A stretch of 64,000 bases of DNA from the NCBI GenBank assembly GCA_017534885.1, contig JAFXVR010000063.1, positions 90,752 through 154,751 on the forward strand, written 5' to 3'. The stretch's first letter is position 1; each line of letters begins with the position of its first letter. A program made the translations under genes and the position numbers. This stretch comes from Clostridia bacterium. Lineage in GTDB: Bacteria; Bacillota; Clostridia; Christensenellales; Aristaeellaceae. The notes below the pieces were generated by a model, which worked only from the letters and a program-made list of their open reading frames with translations, did no database searches and was not told the DNA's origin. Of the stretch, positions 24,189 to 34,800 are shown in pieces.

Positions 24189-27122
24189 TTACGCGGCCTT
24201 CTTCTTCTTTTTGGAGAGAATCCACAGGACGGCGCACACGGCGGTCAGCAGGGCGAACAGCGCGGTGGCGCAGTACTCAGCCATCTGCCACCAGGTCGTG
24301 ATGGGCACCACCCGGGCCGAGGAGGAGATGCCGTTCATGGCGGAGGAGTTCACCTGCACATAGAGGATGCGGTGGATCGCCTGGCGCAGCAGCTGTGCGA
24401 TGTAGGGATCGTTCTGCTTGTCGGCGATGTCGCTGGCACGGAAGCCGTCCCACAGGTCGGCGCCGCCCTGCAGGCCCGCAGTCTGCACGGTGAAGTTGGA
24501 GTTGGAGGAGTAGTCCGTGATGACGATGCCGTCAAAGCCCCACTCGCCCCGGAGCACGTCGGTGAGCAGACTGCGGCAGGCGCCGCCCCACTCGGTGCCG
24601 ATGCGGTTCATGATGGTCATGGCGCCCTTGGCGTGGCCTTCTGTCACGGCAGGCTCGTAGGCGGCCAGGTAGGTCTCGCGGATGGCCTGCTCATTCGCCC
24701 AGACCATGACGCCGGCCCGGTGGGTCTCCTGGTCGTTCAGGGCGAAGTGCTTCATGAAGACGTACACGCCCTTTTCCTGGATGGCCGCCACCTCGGGGGC
24801 CATCATCGCGCCGGAGAGGAAGGCGTCCTCGGAGAAGTACTCATAGTTGCGGCCGCAGTAGGCGTTGCGGTGGATGTTCGCCGCGGGGGCGTACACGCCG
24901 TTGGTGTGTGTTTTGAGGCCCTGGGTGCCGATGTTGCCGCCCAGCTCGGTCATGATGTCCCGGTTCCAGGTGGCGGCCATGATCACCTCAGCGGGATAGG
25001 CCGTGCCGGATTTCTTGCCGCCGAAGAAGGAGTCCGTGATGCCCTGGGGGCCATTGGTCTCCACGGTGGCGGGCTTGGAGATGGAGTTGGCCGTCTGGGT
25101 ATTGTGGAAGGCGTTGACCACAATGGCCTCCTGCTCGGCAAAGGTCATCTGGTCCAGCAGGTCTTCCCACATGGGATCATCATAGGCCTTGCCCATCATC
25201 ATGGCCATGGTCAGGCCGTTGTCGGCGCCGTAGGCGGGCAGGGTGTAAGCCTTGCCGTTTTCGTCGGCGGTCTTCGGCACATACTCGTTGGCGATGTCCT
25301 TCGCCATCTGTTCGGTCACCCGCACCACGGTGGCCGCGGTGGGATAGGTGCCGGTCCAGTCGCTGCGGCTCAGGTAGGTCACTTTGGTCTGACTGCCGCT
25401 GTAGCGGTTCAGATCCGCATTGTCAAAGCGGTTGGCCACCGCCGCGCCGGTGGCGGCGGAGACGGCCCAGGTCTTGCTGTCCAGGTCCTTCTGGGTGTAC
25501 TTGAAGGTCAGGGCCGCGCTGCCCTCCCCGTCCATGCCGTCCGCGGCGCTGAAGCCCTTGGCGGAGAGGATGTTGTTCACCGCGTTGTGGGCGTCGGTGC
25601 CCACGGTGAGGTAGTAGTCGCCCGCGTCCACGATCCAGGTGCCGTATCCGTTGGCGTCATAGGACTTCATCAGCCCTTTGGAGATCTCCACGGTCACATT
25701 CTCGCTCTGGTTGGCCGCCAGCTGCTTCGTCTTGGCAAAGCCCACCAGCTCCACGGCGGCCTTCTCGATGCCGTTCTGCCGGTCATAGTCGGTGTAGGGC
25801 TTCTGCATGTAGATCTCCACCACATGTTTGCCGGGGACGCTGCCGGTGTTGGTGACGGTGAGATTCACGGTGAAGCGGTCGCCGCTGTCGGTGACCCGGA
25901 AATCGCTGTAGCCGAAGGTGGTGTAGCTCTGGCCGTAGCCGAAGGTGCGCCAGACCTGGGCGCCGTAGTCATAGTCCCCGGCGCTGCCCGTGCCCATCAC
26001 CCTGTCCTCATAGCGGGTCTCAAAGTACTTGTAGCCCACGTAGATGCCTTCCTGATAGACCACATAGTTGACGTTGGTCTGGTTGTCGTCATTGGTCTCG
26101 GTGAGGCCCATCTCCGCGGCGTTGGGATAGGTGCAGTCCGCGAAATTGGCGAGGGAGGGGCTGAAGCGGTTCTCCGTGAGGAAGGTGTCCACCAGGCGGC
26201 CGGAGGGGTTGATGCTGCCGGTGAGGATGCCCGCCACCGCGTTGTTGCCGTAGGCGCCCACGCCGCCGATCCACAGGGCCGCGTCGATGCCGTAGGCCGG
26301 ATCGTCCAGGAAGGCGCAGTTCACGGCGTTGGAGGAGTTCACCAGCACGATGAGCTTTTGGAAGGTGCCCTTGTCCTTCAGGGCCTTCAGGGCCGCGAGG
26401 GTGTCCTTCTCGTTGGCGCACAGGGCCAGGTAGTCGCCGCCCGTCCCCTCGTCGGTGCAGGTGTCGGTGGCCAGATCGAGGCCCTCGCCGCCGGAGCGGG
26501 CCAGGACGAAGATGGCCGCGTCGCCGTAGACGGCAAAGGTGTCGGTGAGGCCGGCTTCCTTCTCAATCAGGTCCCAGGGCACCTCGTTGATGGAGTAATC
26601 GCCCTTGGCGGCGCAGGAGGAGAGGGCCGGCACCTTGCGCTTGTAGGAGGCGCCATTGCCCGTGTTGTAGAAGCTCCACAGGGCGGTGTTGATCTCCACG
26701 CCCTCGCTCTCCAGGGCCTTGCGCAGGTTGGGGGCGGTGGAGGTGTTCACCGAGCCGGAGCCCGTGCCGCCGTAGATCATCTCCACGGAGGAGTGGGAGA
26801 AGAGGCTGACCTTGACGCCGGTGCCCAGGGGCAGGGCGCCATTCTCGTTCTTCAGCAGCACCGCGCCCTCCGCCTCGGTCCGGGCGCAGAGATCCTCCTC
26901 GTAGGCGGAGAACCAGTCCTCATAGCCCGCCCACTCGTCGGGGAAGTAGTCCGTGTCGCCGCCCTCGTTGTCGTCCACGATGCGGTAGGTGTCCGCCAGC
27001 AGGAAGGCGTTGACGGAGGTGAAGAAGTAATTGGTGACCACATCCGCCACGATGCAGAAGACCAGCACGCAGGCAAAGACGATGGTCAGGGTTTTCCACA
27101 GCTTGCGATGGTTCTTTTTCAT
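24189..27122 (-). CDS. Domain-swapped, doubly membrane-anchored GH3 beta-glucosidase-like enzyme (copy 1)
   Basis: The 977-aa protein begins with a transmembrane anchor (residues ~10-33) and ends with another (~945-968) plus a KKKKK tail, so the enzyme faces outward, tethered at both ends. The GH3 domains are in swapped order: the alpha/beta sandwich comes first (EAEGAVLLKNENGALPL, SHSSVEMIYGGTGSGSVN), then an fn3-like domain, and the TIM barrel last. The catalytic nucleophile is Asp870 in GIVITDYSS, with KHFALNDQE and NIHRNAYCGRNYEYFSEDA also present. This permuted order is known from some ruminococcal beta-glucosidases. The ATG overlaps the stop of the upstream lipoprotein gene by four bases. 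Copy 2 lies at 31857-34886. The substrate is not certain. Confidence 0.92.
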   Translation of the reverse strand: MKKNHRKLWKTLTIVFACVLVFCIVADVVTNYFFTSVNAFLLADTYRIVDDNEGGDTDYFPDEWAGYEDWFSAYEEDLCARTEAEGAVLLKNENGALPLGTGVKVSLFSHSSVEMIYGGTGSGSVNTSTAPNLRKALESEGVEINTALWSFYNTGNGASYKRKVPALSSCAAKGDYSINEVPWDLIEKEAGLTDTFAVYGDAAIFVLARSGGEGLDLATDTCTDEGTGGDYLALCANEKDTLAALKALKDKGTFQKLIVLVNSSNAVNCAFLDDPAYGIDAALWIGGVGAYGNNAVAGILTGSINPSGRLVDTFLTENRFSPSLANFADCTYPNAAEMGLTETNDDNQTNVNYVVYQEGIYVGYKYFETRYEDRVMGTGSAGDYDYGAQVWRTFGYGQSYTTFGYSDFRVTDSGDRFTVNLTVTNTGSVPGKHVVEIYMQKPYTDYDRQNGIEKAAVELVGFAKTKQLAANQSENVTVEISKGLMKSYDANGYGTWIVDAGDYYLTVGTDAHNAVNNILSAKGFSAADGMDGEGSAALTFKYTQKDLDSKTWAVSAATGAAVANRFDNADLNRYSGSQTKVTYLSRSDWTGTYPTAATVVRVTEQMAKDIANEYVPKTADENGKAYTLPAYGADNGLTMAMMMGKAYDDPMWEDLLDQMTFAEQEAIVVNAFHNTQTANSISKPATVETNGPQGITDSFFGGKKSGTAYPAEVIMAATWNRDIMTELGGNIGTQGLKTHTNGVYAPAANIHRNAYCGRNYEYFSEDAFLSGAMMAPEVAAIQEKGVYVFMKHFALNDQETHRAGVMVWANEQAIRETYLAAYEPAVTEGHAKGAMTIMNRIGTEWGGACRSLLTDVLRGEWGFDGIVITDYSSNSNFTVQTAGLQGGADLWDGFRASDIADKQNDPYIAQLLRQAIHRILYVQVNSSAMNGISSSARVVPITTWWQMAEYCATALFALLTAVCAVLWILSKKKKKAA

Positions 27123-28621
27123 TTTGCTTCGCCCTCCTCTGCGGCCGTGTTATCCTGCCCGGACATATAGAACAGCGGGGACAGCCGATAGGTGTTCTCA
27201 GCCACGGGGAAGGTGATGACATTGTTCTCCGGGTGCTGCGGGTCGATCTCGGCGGTGATTTCCACCGGCGCCCCGTCGATGACGAGCTCAACGCTGTTCT
27301 CGCCCACGCGCCACTGGCCGCTGGCCGTCACGTAGAACTGGCCCGCCTGGCCGAAACTGGTCAGGTCGAAGTTCACCGTGCAGGTGTGGTTGTCATAGAA
27401 GAAGACAAACATGGTGGCGGAGTTCACGGCTGAGGCGGTGTAAATCTTCACCGGCTCCTTCACGGCCGCCCGCAGGGCCTCCGCGTCCACCTGGTAGGTG
27501 TTGCCGTAGTTGTCGTCGAAGACGAGGCTGCCGTCCTCAGCGGCGCGCAGGATGTTCTCCTCCCCGCCGTTGTAGGTGAGGCTCAGACTGCCGTCCTCGG
27601 CGAAGGCCCAGAGGTACTTCGCGTCCACGTTCACGCCGTAGCTGGTCATGTACACGGCCATCACACCGTTGTCGCAGAAGTTGGCCTTCATGGTCTCGCT
27701 GGCCGTGGCGTCCGCGGTGTAGATGGTCGCGCCGGGCACGGTGATGATGTCCGGGGTCTTCTCCTCAGCGGGCGCTTCCGCGGTCTCCTCCTCCGCAGCG
27801 GGTTCCTCCTCGCCGGTCAGGGTCTTGTCCCAGTCCAGGTGAGCTGAGATGTAGCCCATGCCGGTCTCGTCCACGGGGATGGGGGTGGCCTCAAAGGGCG
27901 GTGTGTAGCCCACCAGCGTCCAGTAGCCGGTGTTCATGCAGTACTTGGTGCGCTGCCCGGCGTTGACATAGTCGTAGTAGAGCTCGAACTCGCCGTCGTT
28001 GTAGAACTCGGCGTAGATGATGCCGGTGGCGTCGATGTAGTTGGAGCCCGCGTGGTAGAGCACCCGCTGCACGGAGCCGTCGTCAGCGGCGATGGCGTTC
28101 TTCAGGTCGGCCTCATAGATGGTGTACTTGCCGGCCCGCTGGGCGTAGCCGCCGTAGATGGAGGAGACGTGGGTGAACTGGTACACCCCGTTCTCATACT
28201 CTAAGGCTTCCTTCTCGCCATTGATGGTCAGCGCCAGGTCATAGCTGACCTCCACCTCGGTGGCGGACCACTTGGCCCGGAGGCTGATGTCGCCGCTGAC
28301 CTTCCGGGCGCCCGGCCAGGGGTAGCCGTCCTGCATGTACCAGCCCAGCAGGTCGTTGCCCTCCAGGACGGGCGTGTAGGCAGCAAAGTCGATGGGGGTG
28401 CCCTCCTCCACGCTGATGGTCACCGGCTCGGTGGAGCCGTCCGCCCAGGCGCCGCCGGCGGGGTTCAGGGTGACCTGGCGGCTTTCGCGCTTCTGATCCG
28501 ATGCCGTCTGGGTCTGCTGCGTGCCTGCGGACTGCTGCGCGCAGCTGCAGAGCAGGACAGCTGTCAGCGCCAGCAGGACTGCCAGCCCGATCAGTCTGAG
28601 GATTCTCTTCTTCGTGCTCAC
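27119..28621 (-). CDS. Lipoprotein with an InlB-type repeat and repeated beta domains
   Basis: The 500-aa product carries a lipoprotein signal ending in a lipobox (VLLCSC), followed by a low-complexity QQSAGTQQTQTAS spacer. Next is a Listeria-Bacteroides (InlB B, Flg_new) repeat: VTLNPAGGAWADGSTEPVTI, FLLGWYMQDG-like segment and LRAKW. Several lipocalin-like beta modules of similar design follow (SLSLTYNGGEENILRAAEDG; MFVFFYDNHTCTVNFD). GTG at 28621 is chosen: GGAGG lies ten bases before it and this start gives a normal lipoprotein signal. It is the first gene of the operon lipoprotein-GH3 and is directly preceded by a promoter with the 21-bp-spaced direct repeat. A glycan-binding role is plausible but not shown. 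Confidence 0.8.
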   Translation of the reverse strand: MSTKKRILRLIGLAVLLALTAVLLCSCAQQSAGTQQTQTASDQKRESRQVTLNPAGGAWADGSTEPVTISVEEGTPIDFAAYTPVLEGNDLLGWYMQDGYPWPGARKVSGDISLRAKWSATEVEVSYDLALTINGEKEALEYENGVYQFTHVSSIYGGYAQRAGKYTIYEADLKNAIAADDGSVQRVLYHAGSNYIDATGIIYAEFYNDGEFELYYDYVNAGQRTKYCMNTGYWTLVGYTPPFEATPIPVDETGMGYISAHLDWDKTLTGEEEPAAEEETAEAPAEEKTPDIITVPGATIYTADATASETMKANFCDNGVMAVYMTSYGVNVDAKYLWAFAEDGSLSLTYNGGEENILRAAEDGSLVFDDNYGNTYQVDAEALRAAVKEPVKIYTASAVNSATMFVFFYDNHTCTVNFDLTSFGQAGQFYVTASGQWRVGENSVELVIDGAPVEITAEIDPQHPENNVITFPVAENTYRLSPLFYMSGQDNTAAEEGEAK

Positions 28622-28664
28622 CTTTGTTTTCCCTCCCGTGCTGTTTCTTCCGAGGTCTGTCCCC

Positions 28665-28730
28665 ATGATAACGGGTCATCCCGGCCGGGGCAAGCCTGCC
28701 GGCGTATCCTGATGTTTTTCCCGCGTAATC
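28665..28730 (-). promoter_or_regulatory. LytTR-type direct repeat plus promoter of the lipoprotein-GH3 operon
   Basis: On the minus strand: half site GATTACGC (28730-28723), half site GGATACGC (28709-28702) exactly 21 bases on, 8 bases, TTGCCC (28693-28688), a 17-base spacer, TATCAT (28670-28665). The same architecture occurs at 35707-35772 and 37214-37279. LytTR proteins bind two repeats about 21 bases apart, which fits. Confidence 0.82.
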
Positions 28731-28739
28731 TAACAGCCG

Positions 28740-31700
28740 TCACGGAGCGGAAAGCGCCGCGCAGACAAAGGGGATGATCACCGCCTGCTGCGGGCCGTAG
28801 CTGTGCTTCTCCGTGCGGTAGCCGTACCAGCCGGCGGGCACGCTGTCTCCCAGCAGATTGCTCAGGTTGGAGGAGGAAACCAGCTCGATGGTGTTCTCGC
28901 CCTCCCTCAGCCAGGGGGTGATGTCCAGCACCGGATCGGTCAGGCTCAGGCCTGTGGCGGCTTCCCCGTTGATGGTCACCCGCATGCTCTCCACCAGGCT
29001 GCCGAAGTCCAGGTATGCGCCGTCGGCCGCGCCATCCCAGTCAAAGGAGGCCCGATAAACGGCCTGGCCGATGACCTGACCGCCGACCCCGGGCATCTGA
29101 TCCCAGCCCACGAGGGTGTCCAGATGCAGCGGAATCTCCGTCTTGATGGTCTGCCGCACCGTCTCCGTCACGGTCTTGCCGTTCAGGGTCTCCGTGCGGC
29201 TGTCCCGACCGTCCCCGGGGGTAAAGCTGGTGACGGTGACATCCCAGCCGGTGATGTCATACGCGGCCGGAACATCCGCCTCCAGGGCGACCTCGCGGCC
29301 ATCCTGAAGGGTGACCGTGTGGGCGCCGCCTGCCGTGACAACCGCGGCGAGGGTTCCGTCCGCCGCGGCGCGCACTGGCACATCCGCGCTGACCGCATGG
29401 GGCTCCTCGTCCGCGCCGCAGGCCCGGAAGGCGTAGAGGGCCGCATTGCCGTAATCGAGGGTGATGGGGAAGACGGTTTTTCCGTCCTCGTGCCGGTACA
29501 GGCCCAGTTTGGTCACGCGGCCGCTCCAGGCGTCGATGGCATAGGGGATCCAGGTGCCGTCCATCACGATCTCTGTGGTGATGCTGTCCCCGTGGTCGTC
29601 CTGTTCCGCGCCGCCGGTGCGCCAGGGCTTGTAGCTGCCGTCGCAGTAGTTGTACACGTAAAGGTACTCCGTATCGCCGTCCCGCCGGGTCTGGGTCAGG
29701 AGCTGGTGATTCGGGGCGGTGAAGCCCGCGTAAGGCGTCACGCCCAGGTCCGCCAGCGCCGGGAGCACTTCATCCGCGTTGGCGGCCACCCGCACGTTGG
29801 GCAGCGCGGTCAGCCCGGCGATGACGCCCGCCAGGGCTTCGTCCCCGCCGTCACGGTAGGGGGTGCGGCTGGCCGCGCCTTCCACCAGCACCACCTTCAG
29901 CCCCTGCCTCGCCCAGTCCAGGATGGTCTCAGCTCCGTCCAGGGGCAGCCAGTCCTGCCAGAGCACCAGCGCCCTGTAGCCGGCCTGCTCCACGGTGCCG
30001 GTCTCCGGGTTGAAGGAGACACCCTGCGCCGTCAGAAAATCCGGGCTGAAATAGTCGTAGGTATAGCCGCTGTCCTGCAGACAGGTGGAGGGGAAGAGCC
30101 CCTCGGAGTGGTTCAGCAGCCAGTTGTCGCCCTGGTTGCCGTTGTGGGGCAGATCCTGATTGTAGCGCACGTAGGGCATGCCCACATCCGTGCGGGAGAC
30201 ACCCTCCTGCAGCAGCTGCTGGATGCGGCCCAGGTGGTCGTTGAAGAGGGGATAGTCCGCGCTGGAGGGCTCTCCCTGCCCGAAAGTGTAGAAGCTGTGG
30301 TACACCACGCCCGGCACCTTGTAGCCCGGCCAGTTGTCGGTCTCTCCGGGGCCGAAGGCAGCGCTCCACACATGCCAGATGATGCGGCTGTAGCCCGCGG
30401 CGTAGAGGGTGTAGGCTTCCATCAGGTGATCCTGGAAGGTGTAATAATGCCCGCCCACAGCGCCGGTCTCGGCGGAGAGGGTTTTGTTCTGCAGCTTGGC
30501 CCCGCCGCTCCACAGGCGGTAGATGTCCGGCTGGTTGTTCTGGTTCAGGTTCTCCGCCTCCGGGTAGTCCACCGCCATGATGGGCTCGGAGATCTCGATA
30601 TACCGCCCGTAGCTGATCTGTCCCCGGGTCTCAATGCCCCAGCCGTGGAGCCAGGCGCGCAGGGGGGTCAGCATGCGCTCCATGTAGAGCTGGGTCTGCA
30701 CGTCAAACAGGTCGTTCAGCAGGCGCGCGCGCAGATCGGCAGCACCGTCCAGATCATAGGTGCCGTAGTCCTTCAGCCCCCAGGCGGCCAGCTCCGGCAG
30801 CCCGGCGGTCAGGAAGAGCCAAGGGCGGATGTCATACCCCTTCCGGGCCAGGAACTCCTCCGCCATGTCCTGCGCCCAGAAGGTGATGCCGGTGCCCAGG
30901 TCGATCTCCAGGGAGTCCATGAAGAGCTGCACATCGCCCTCCCGGATCAGGGCGTTCAGGCTCTCATCGTTCAGGATGTGCGCCTCCCAGTACGCCGCCA
31001 GCGCCTGCACCCCGGCCTCATCGAAGTAATTGATGCAGTAAGCCGGCTCTGCCGCGGGGCGGGAGGTCTGCTCCGCCCCCTGCTGCCAGTAGTAGAAGAT
31101 GCGCCAGCTGCTCTCATCCGGCACCGCCCACTCCAGGGTGCGGACGCCGTCCTCTCCCGTCACCAGGCTGCCGGAGAGATCCACTGCGCTTTCCGGGTCG
31201 AAGGTGATGGGGGAAGCCTTGTTGCCGCTGACCTGGCGCAGGGCGTACACACCGATGAGGACAGCGCCTTCCGCCACCGGGATCTTTTTGGCGCCGGCCT
31301 TTTTCTCCATGGGGATGGCCCCGGAGCGGGTCTTGCCCGGCTTCAGGTACTCCTCGATGCACAGGACAATCTGGCTGGCGGCCTGGGACTGGGGATCCAG
31401 TCCGGGGATGTTGGCGGTGGCCCAGTTGGTGCCCGCGGTCAGGGACACGGTCATGCCCTTTTCCAGGGCGGTTCGCAGCACCAGCTTCAGGTCGTGATCC
31501 CACTGGTCCGAGCCGTAGCCGTAGTCCAGGTCGGATACCTGGTCATCCACCTGCTCACACAGCTCCATGCCCCGGAATCCCGCCTCATGCATGGCGGCGA
31601 TCTCCTCCAGCAGGGTCTCGTCGGTGTGGGCGCCCTCCGCCATCCACCAGCGGACTTCCGTCTTATACGAGATATCCGGCTGCACATAGCGGGCTTCCAG

Positions 31701-31790
31701 GGCGGCGGCGAAGGCATCCTCCTCCGCCAGGGCCGGCAGCAGCCCCGAAACAAGCGCCAGGGCCAGCAGCAGAGCGGTCATCCGTTTCAT
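28740..31790 (-). CDS. Secreted GH106-like alpha-L-rhamnosidase
   Basis: The 1016-aa protein has a signal peptide (MKRMTALLLALALVSGLLPALA). The N-terminal barrel begins TEVRWWMAEGAHTDETLLEEI and AGFRGMELCEQ, which resembles the start of GH106 enzymes, and continues with DSLEIDLGTGITFW. Candidate catalytic acids lie in ETRGQISYG and NKTLSAETGAVGG. The C-terminal part is a beta-sandwich with jelly-roll features (REGENTIELVSSSNLSNLLGD). GH106 enzymes remove alpha-L-rhamnose from plant polysaccharides or glycosides. The ATG at 31790 is used because GGAGG lies eight bases upstream; a longer in-frame start at 31814 lacks this. The gene sits between the two GH3 genes. Confidence 0.82.
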   Translation of the reverse strand: MKRMTALLLALALVSGLLPALAEEDAFAAALEARYVQPDISYKTEVRWWMAEGAHTDETLLEEIAAMHEAGFRGMELCEQVDDQVSDLDYGYGSDQWDHDLKLVLRTALEKGMTVSLTAGTNWATANIPGLDPQSQAASQIVLCIEEYLKPGKTRSGAIPMEKKAGAKKIPVAEGAVLIGVYALRQVSGNKASPITFDPESAVDLSGSLVTGEDGVRTLEWAVPDESSWRIFYYWQQGAEQTSRPAAEPAYCINYFDEAGVQALAAYWEAHILNDESLNALIREGDVQLFMDSLEIDLGTGITFWAQDMAEEFLARKGYDIRPWLFLTAGLPELAAWGLKDYGTYDLDGAADLRARLLNDLFDVQTQLYMERMLTPLRAWLHGWGIETRGQISYGRYIEISEPIMAVDYPEAENLNQNNQPDIYRLWSGGAKLQNKTLSAETGAVGGHYYTFQDHLMEAYTLYAAGYSRIIWHVWSAAFGPGETDNWPGYKVPGVVYHSFYTFGQGEPSSADYPLFNDHLGRIQQLLQEGVSRTDVGMPYVRYNQDLPHNGNQGDNWLLNHSEGLFPSTCLQDSGYTYDYFSPDFLTAQGVSFNPETGTVEQAGYRALVLWQDWLPLDGAETILDWARQGLKVVLVEGAASRTPYRDGGDEALAGVIAGLTALPNVRVAANADEVLPALADLGVTPYAGFTAPNHQLLTQTRRDGDTEYLYVYNYCDGSYKPWRTGGAEQDDHGDSITTEIVMDGTWIPYAIDAWSGRVTKLGLYRHEDGKTVFPITLDYGNAALYAFRACGADEEPHAVSADVPVRAAADGTLAAVVTAGGAHTVTLQDGREVALEADVPAAYDITGWDVTVTSFTPGDGRDSRTETLNGKTVTETVRQTIKTEIPLHLDTLVGWDQMPGVGGQVIGQAVYRASFDWDGAADGAYLDFGSLVESMRVTINGEAATGLSLTDPVLDITPWLREGENTIELVSSSNLSNLLGDSVPAGWYGYRTEKHSYGPQQAVIIPFVCAALSAP

Positions 31791-31824
31791 GACTTTGTCC
31801 TCCTTTTTTTGCAAAAGCGGGCTC

Positions 31825-31852
31825 CGGGCAGCCGCCCCGAGCCCGTTGGAAG
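31825..31852 (-). terminator. Hairpin between GH3 copy 2 and the GH106-like gene
   Basis: A 12-bp stem with one mismatch (outer arm CGGGCT paired with AGCCCG) is followed by CTTTTG on the minus strand. It lies just after the stop of the GH3 gene at 31857 and may attenuate read-through. Confidence 0.65.
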
Positions 31853-31856
31853 TGTG

Positions 31857-34800
31857 TCAGATCTTGAAGGCTTTGACCAGCAGCGGCCAGGCCCAGAAGA
31901 TGAAGACCAGGATGATGGCGATCAGAATGACCCCCAGGACGATGAGCAAGATCCGCTTGTTCTTTTTGCTCATGTAGGGGCGGTTCGCAAACTGCGTCTC
32001 CGTCATGCGGCACTTGGAGTAAACCTTGAACATGCCCAGGAGCAGCAGGAGGCCCGCGATGACATCAAAGGCGATCAGCGCGATTTTGTAGACCGGGAAG
32101 CCGCTGTTTACCTTGCCCACAGCGGCCTTCTCGCCACCCTCGATGCCGTTCATGGCCAGGGAGTTGGCGGTGTTGTAGAGGATGCCGTGCACCGCCTCGC
32201 GGATGTAGGCCCGGCACCAGCCGCTCTTCACATCGCTCAGGGTCTGCTCGGCGGTGGCGTGCACCAGGTTGCCGCCGGCGGCCAGGTACATGTCGGAGCC
32301 TGCGCCCTTCATGGTGGTGGTGTAGTCGGTGATGTAGCAGCCGGTGAAGCCGAACTCATCCCGGCAGATGGCGGTCATGAGGGGATAGGAGCCGTAGGTG
32401 TACTGCCAGCCCACCCGGCACATGGTCAGCATGATGCCCCGGGCGCTGCCCTTCTCAATGGAGTACTGGAAGGGCTTGAGGTAGATCTCCCGGGCGGCCT
32501 GCTCCGTGCCGTACACCGCCACACAGCCATTGGCGGCGCGGTTGGTGTCGGCGTCGTTCATCACGAAGTGCTTGATGTAGGCGTGCATGCCCTTGCTCTC
32601 CACCCCGCGGCACACGGCGGCGGAGCACAGACCCGTGAGCACGCCGTCCTCGGAGTAGTACTCATAGTTGCGGGCGCCGAAGGGGGTGCGGTGAATGTTG
32701 ATGCCCGGCGCGTACCAGCCCGAGGTGTTGGAGGCGATGGCGTCGTTGCCGATGGCCAGGCCGAACTCATGCTGCAGGTCCTGATCCCAGGTGGCGGCAA
32801 TCTGGGTGGCGCAAGTGTAGGTGTAGATGGCCTCGTCGGTGAGGAAGTTGGCGATGCCATTGGGGGCGTCGAACTCCAGCGTCTTGGGCTTGCCGATGGA
32901 GTCCACGGCGGCGGAGCCCCAGCCGGACTTGTTGAACAGCTGGTGCATTTCGGAGAGCTTCAGCTCGTTCAGCAGATCGTCCCACTTGGGATCATCATAG
33001 GCCAGGCCCATCATCTGCACCAGGGCGATGCCGTTCTCGGCGCCGTAGGTGTAGGCCTCTTTGCCCGGGAATTTTGCCGCGTCGCTGAAGTCCTCGGGAT
33101 TCAGGGAGGCGGCCACGCCGGTGAGCTGCAGCCTGGCCAGCATATCCGCGCTCACGACCCGGCTGGGGGTATCCCCGGAGGCGTTGCCCACATTGGACAC
33201 GCCCTTAGCCGTTCCGTCGGCGTAGCGCAGGCCGCTGTTCTCCAGCGCGGACCAGTCGGAGCGGGAGAGATAGACGGCATCCTCCGCCCGGATCACCTCA
33301 TCCAGCTGGTTGGTGATCTCCTTGCCCGTGGCCGCGGCGGTGTTCAGCAGCATCTGCTCCCCGCAGGTGATCTTCTTCACCAGGCCGGCGTCGCCCTCCG
33401 CCGTCATTCCGTCGGCGGTGGAGAAGCCTTTGGCGGATAGCACCTGGTTGACGGCGGCGTGGGCGTCCCTGGCGGCGGTAAAGTACCAGTCGCCCGCGTC
33501 AAACACATAGGTCTTCGCGTTCACATCGTCATAGCTGGCGATGTCCATCCGGGTGAAGGTCACGGTGACGGTCTCGCTCTGGCCGGGCTGCAGCAGGCCG
33601 GTCTTGCCATACTGCGCCAGGGCCACGGCGGCCTTCTCCACTCCGCCGGGGGTGTAGGGGGACTGGACATAGAACTCCACCACGTCTTTTCCTGCCACAG
33701 AGCCGGTGTTCTTCACCGTAACTGAGGCGGTGTATGCACCGTCTTTCTCCTCGACCTTGAAGCCGCTCCAGGCGAAGGTGGTGTAGCTCAGGCCCCAGCC
33801 GAAGGGGTAGGCCACGGTGGCCGCGTAGTCATAGTCCCCGGCGTTCCCGGTGCCCATGACCTTGTCCTCGTAGCGGGTCTCGTAGTACTTGTAGCCCACG
33901 TAGATCCCCTCGGCATAGTTGACATAGCTGAAGCCGGTGGGGCTGCCGTCGGCGTTCACAAAGCGGAAGTCGCCGAAGTTCTGCATGGCGGCGGAGGACA
34001 GGTTGTCATACACATAGGTGTCCACCGTGCGGCCGGAGGGATTCTGCTTGCCGCAGAGGAGCTCGGCGATGGGGCCGTAGGGCACCCGGGCGTACCAGAG
34101 GATGGCGTCCACGCCGTACTCCGTCTGGTCGGCGAAGTCCATCTGCACCGGGTTGGCGGAGTCGATGAGGACGATCACTTTGTCGAAGCTGGCCGCGGCG
34201 GCCGTCAGCAGGTCGCGCTCGGCCTGGTTCAGCTCCAGATAATTCTCCTCAGCGGAGCCCCCGTAGCGGCTCATGTCATAGGGCAGGTCATTGCCCTCGG
34301 CGCCGGTGCGGCGGAAGACCACGATGGCGGCGTCGCTGTACTCGCTGAAGCTGGCCTTCACCTCATCGGTGTACTCGCTGTAGGGCACCTCGTCGATGAC
34401 CCAGCCGCCGGTCTCGGAACCGTTGCCCGCGGAGAGACCCTTGACGCCGCTCTCGTGGGTGGAGGCCGTGTAGAAAGCCGCCGCGGTGGGGTTCACCGTG
34501 AAGCCCTGGGCCTCCAGGGCAGCCTGCAGGCCGTTGGTCTTGTTGTCAATGCCCAGCAGGGTCACCCGCCCGGCGGCAAGGGGCAGCGCCGCGTTGTCAT
34601 TCTTCAGCAGCACAGCGCCTTCCGCGGTGATCCGGGCCGCCAGCTCCTCCGAGTGCGCCAGGCGCTCCTCGGCGCTTTTGAAGTCGCTGCGGTAGTAAAT
34701 GCTGTCGCCTTCCTGGCCCTCGGCGCTCTGCTGGCCGCCCACCTCGCCGAAGAACAGGGTCAGGGCGGAATCCCACTTCAGGGCTTCATAGTTGGCCAGG

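Noticed and set aside
24372..27170. A 932-codon plus-strand frame opposite GH3 copy 1
   Set aside because: Antisense to a gene with intact GH3 motifs; composition is atypical for a protein.
28803..33440. A 1545-codon open frame on the plus strand across the GH106-like and GH3 genes
   Set aside because: It is antisense to two genes with clear catalytic motifs, has no ribosome site and reads as low-complexity Gly/Val/His/Gln-rich protein. It is a by-product of GC-rich codon use.
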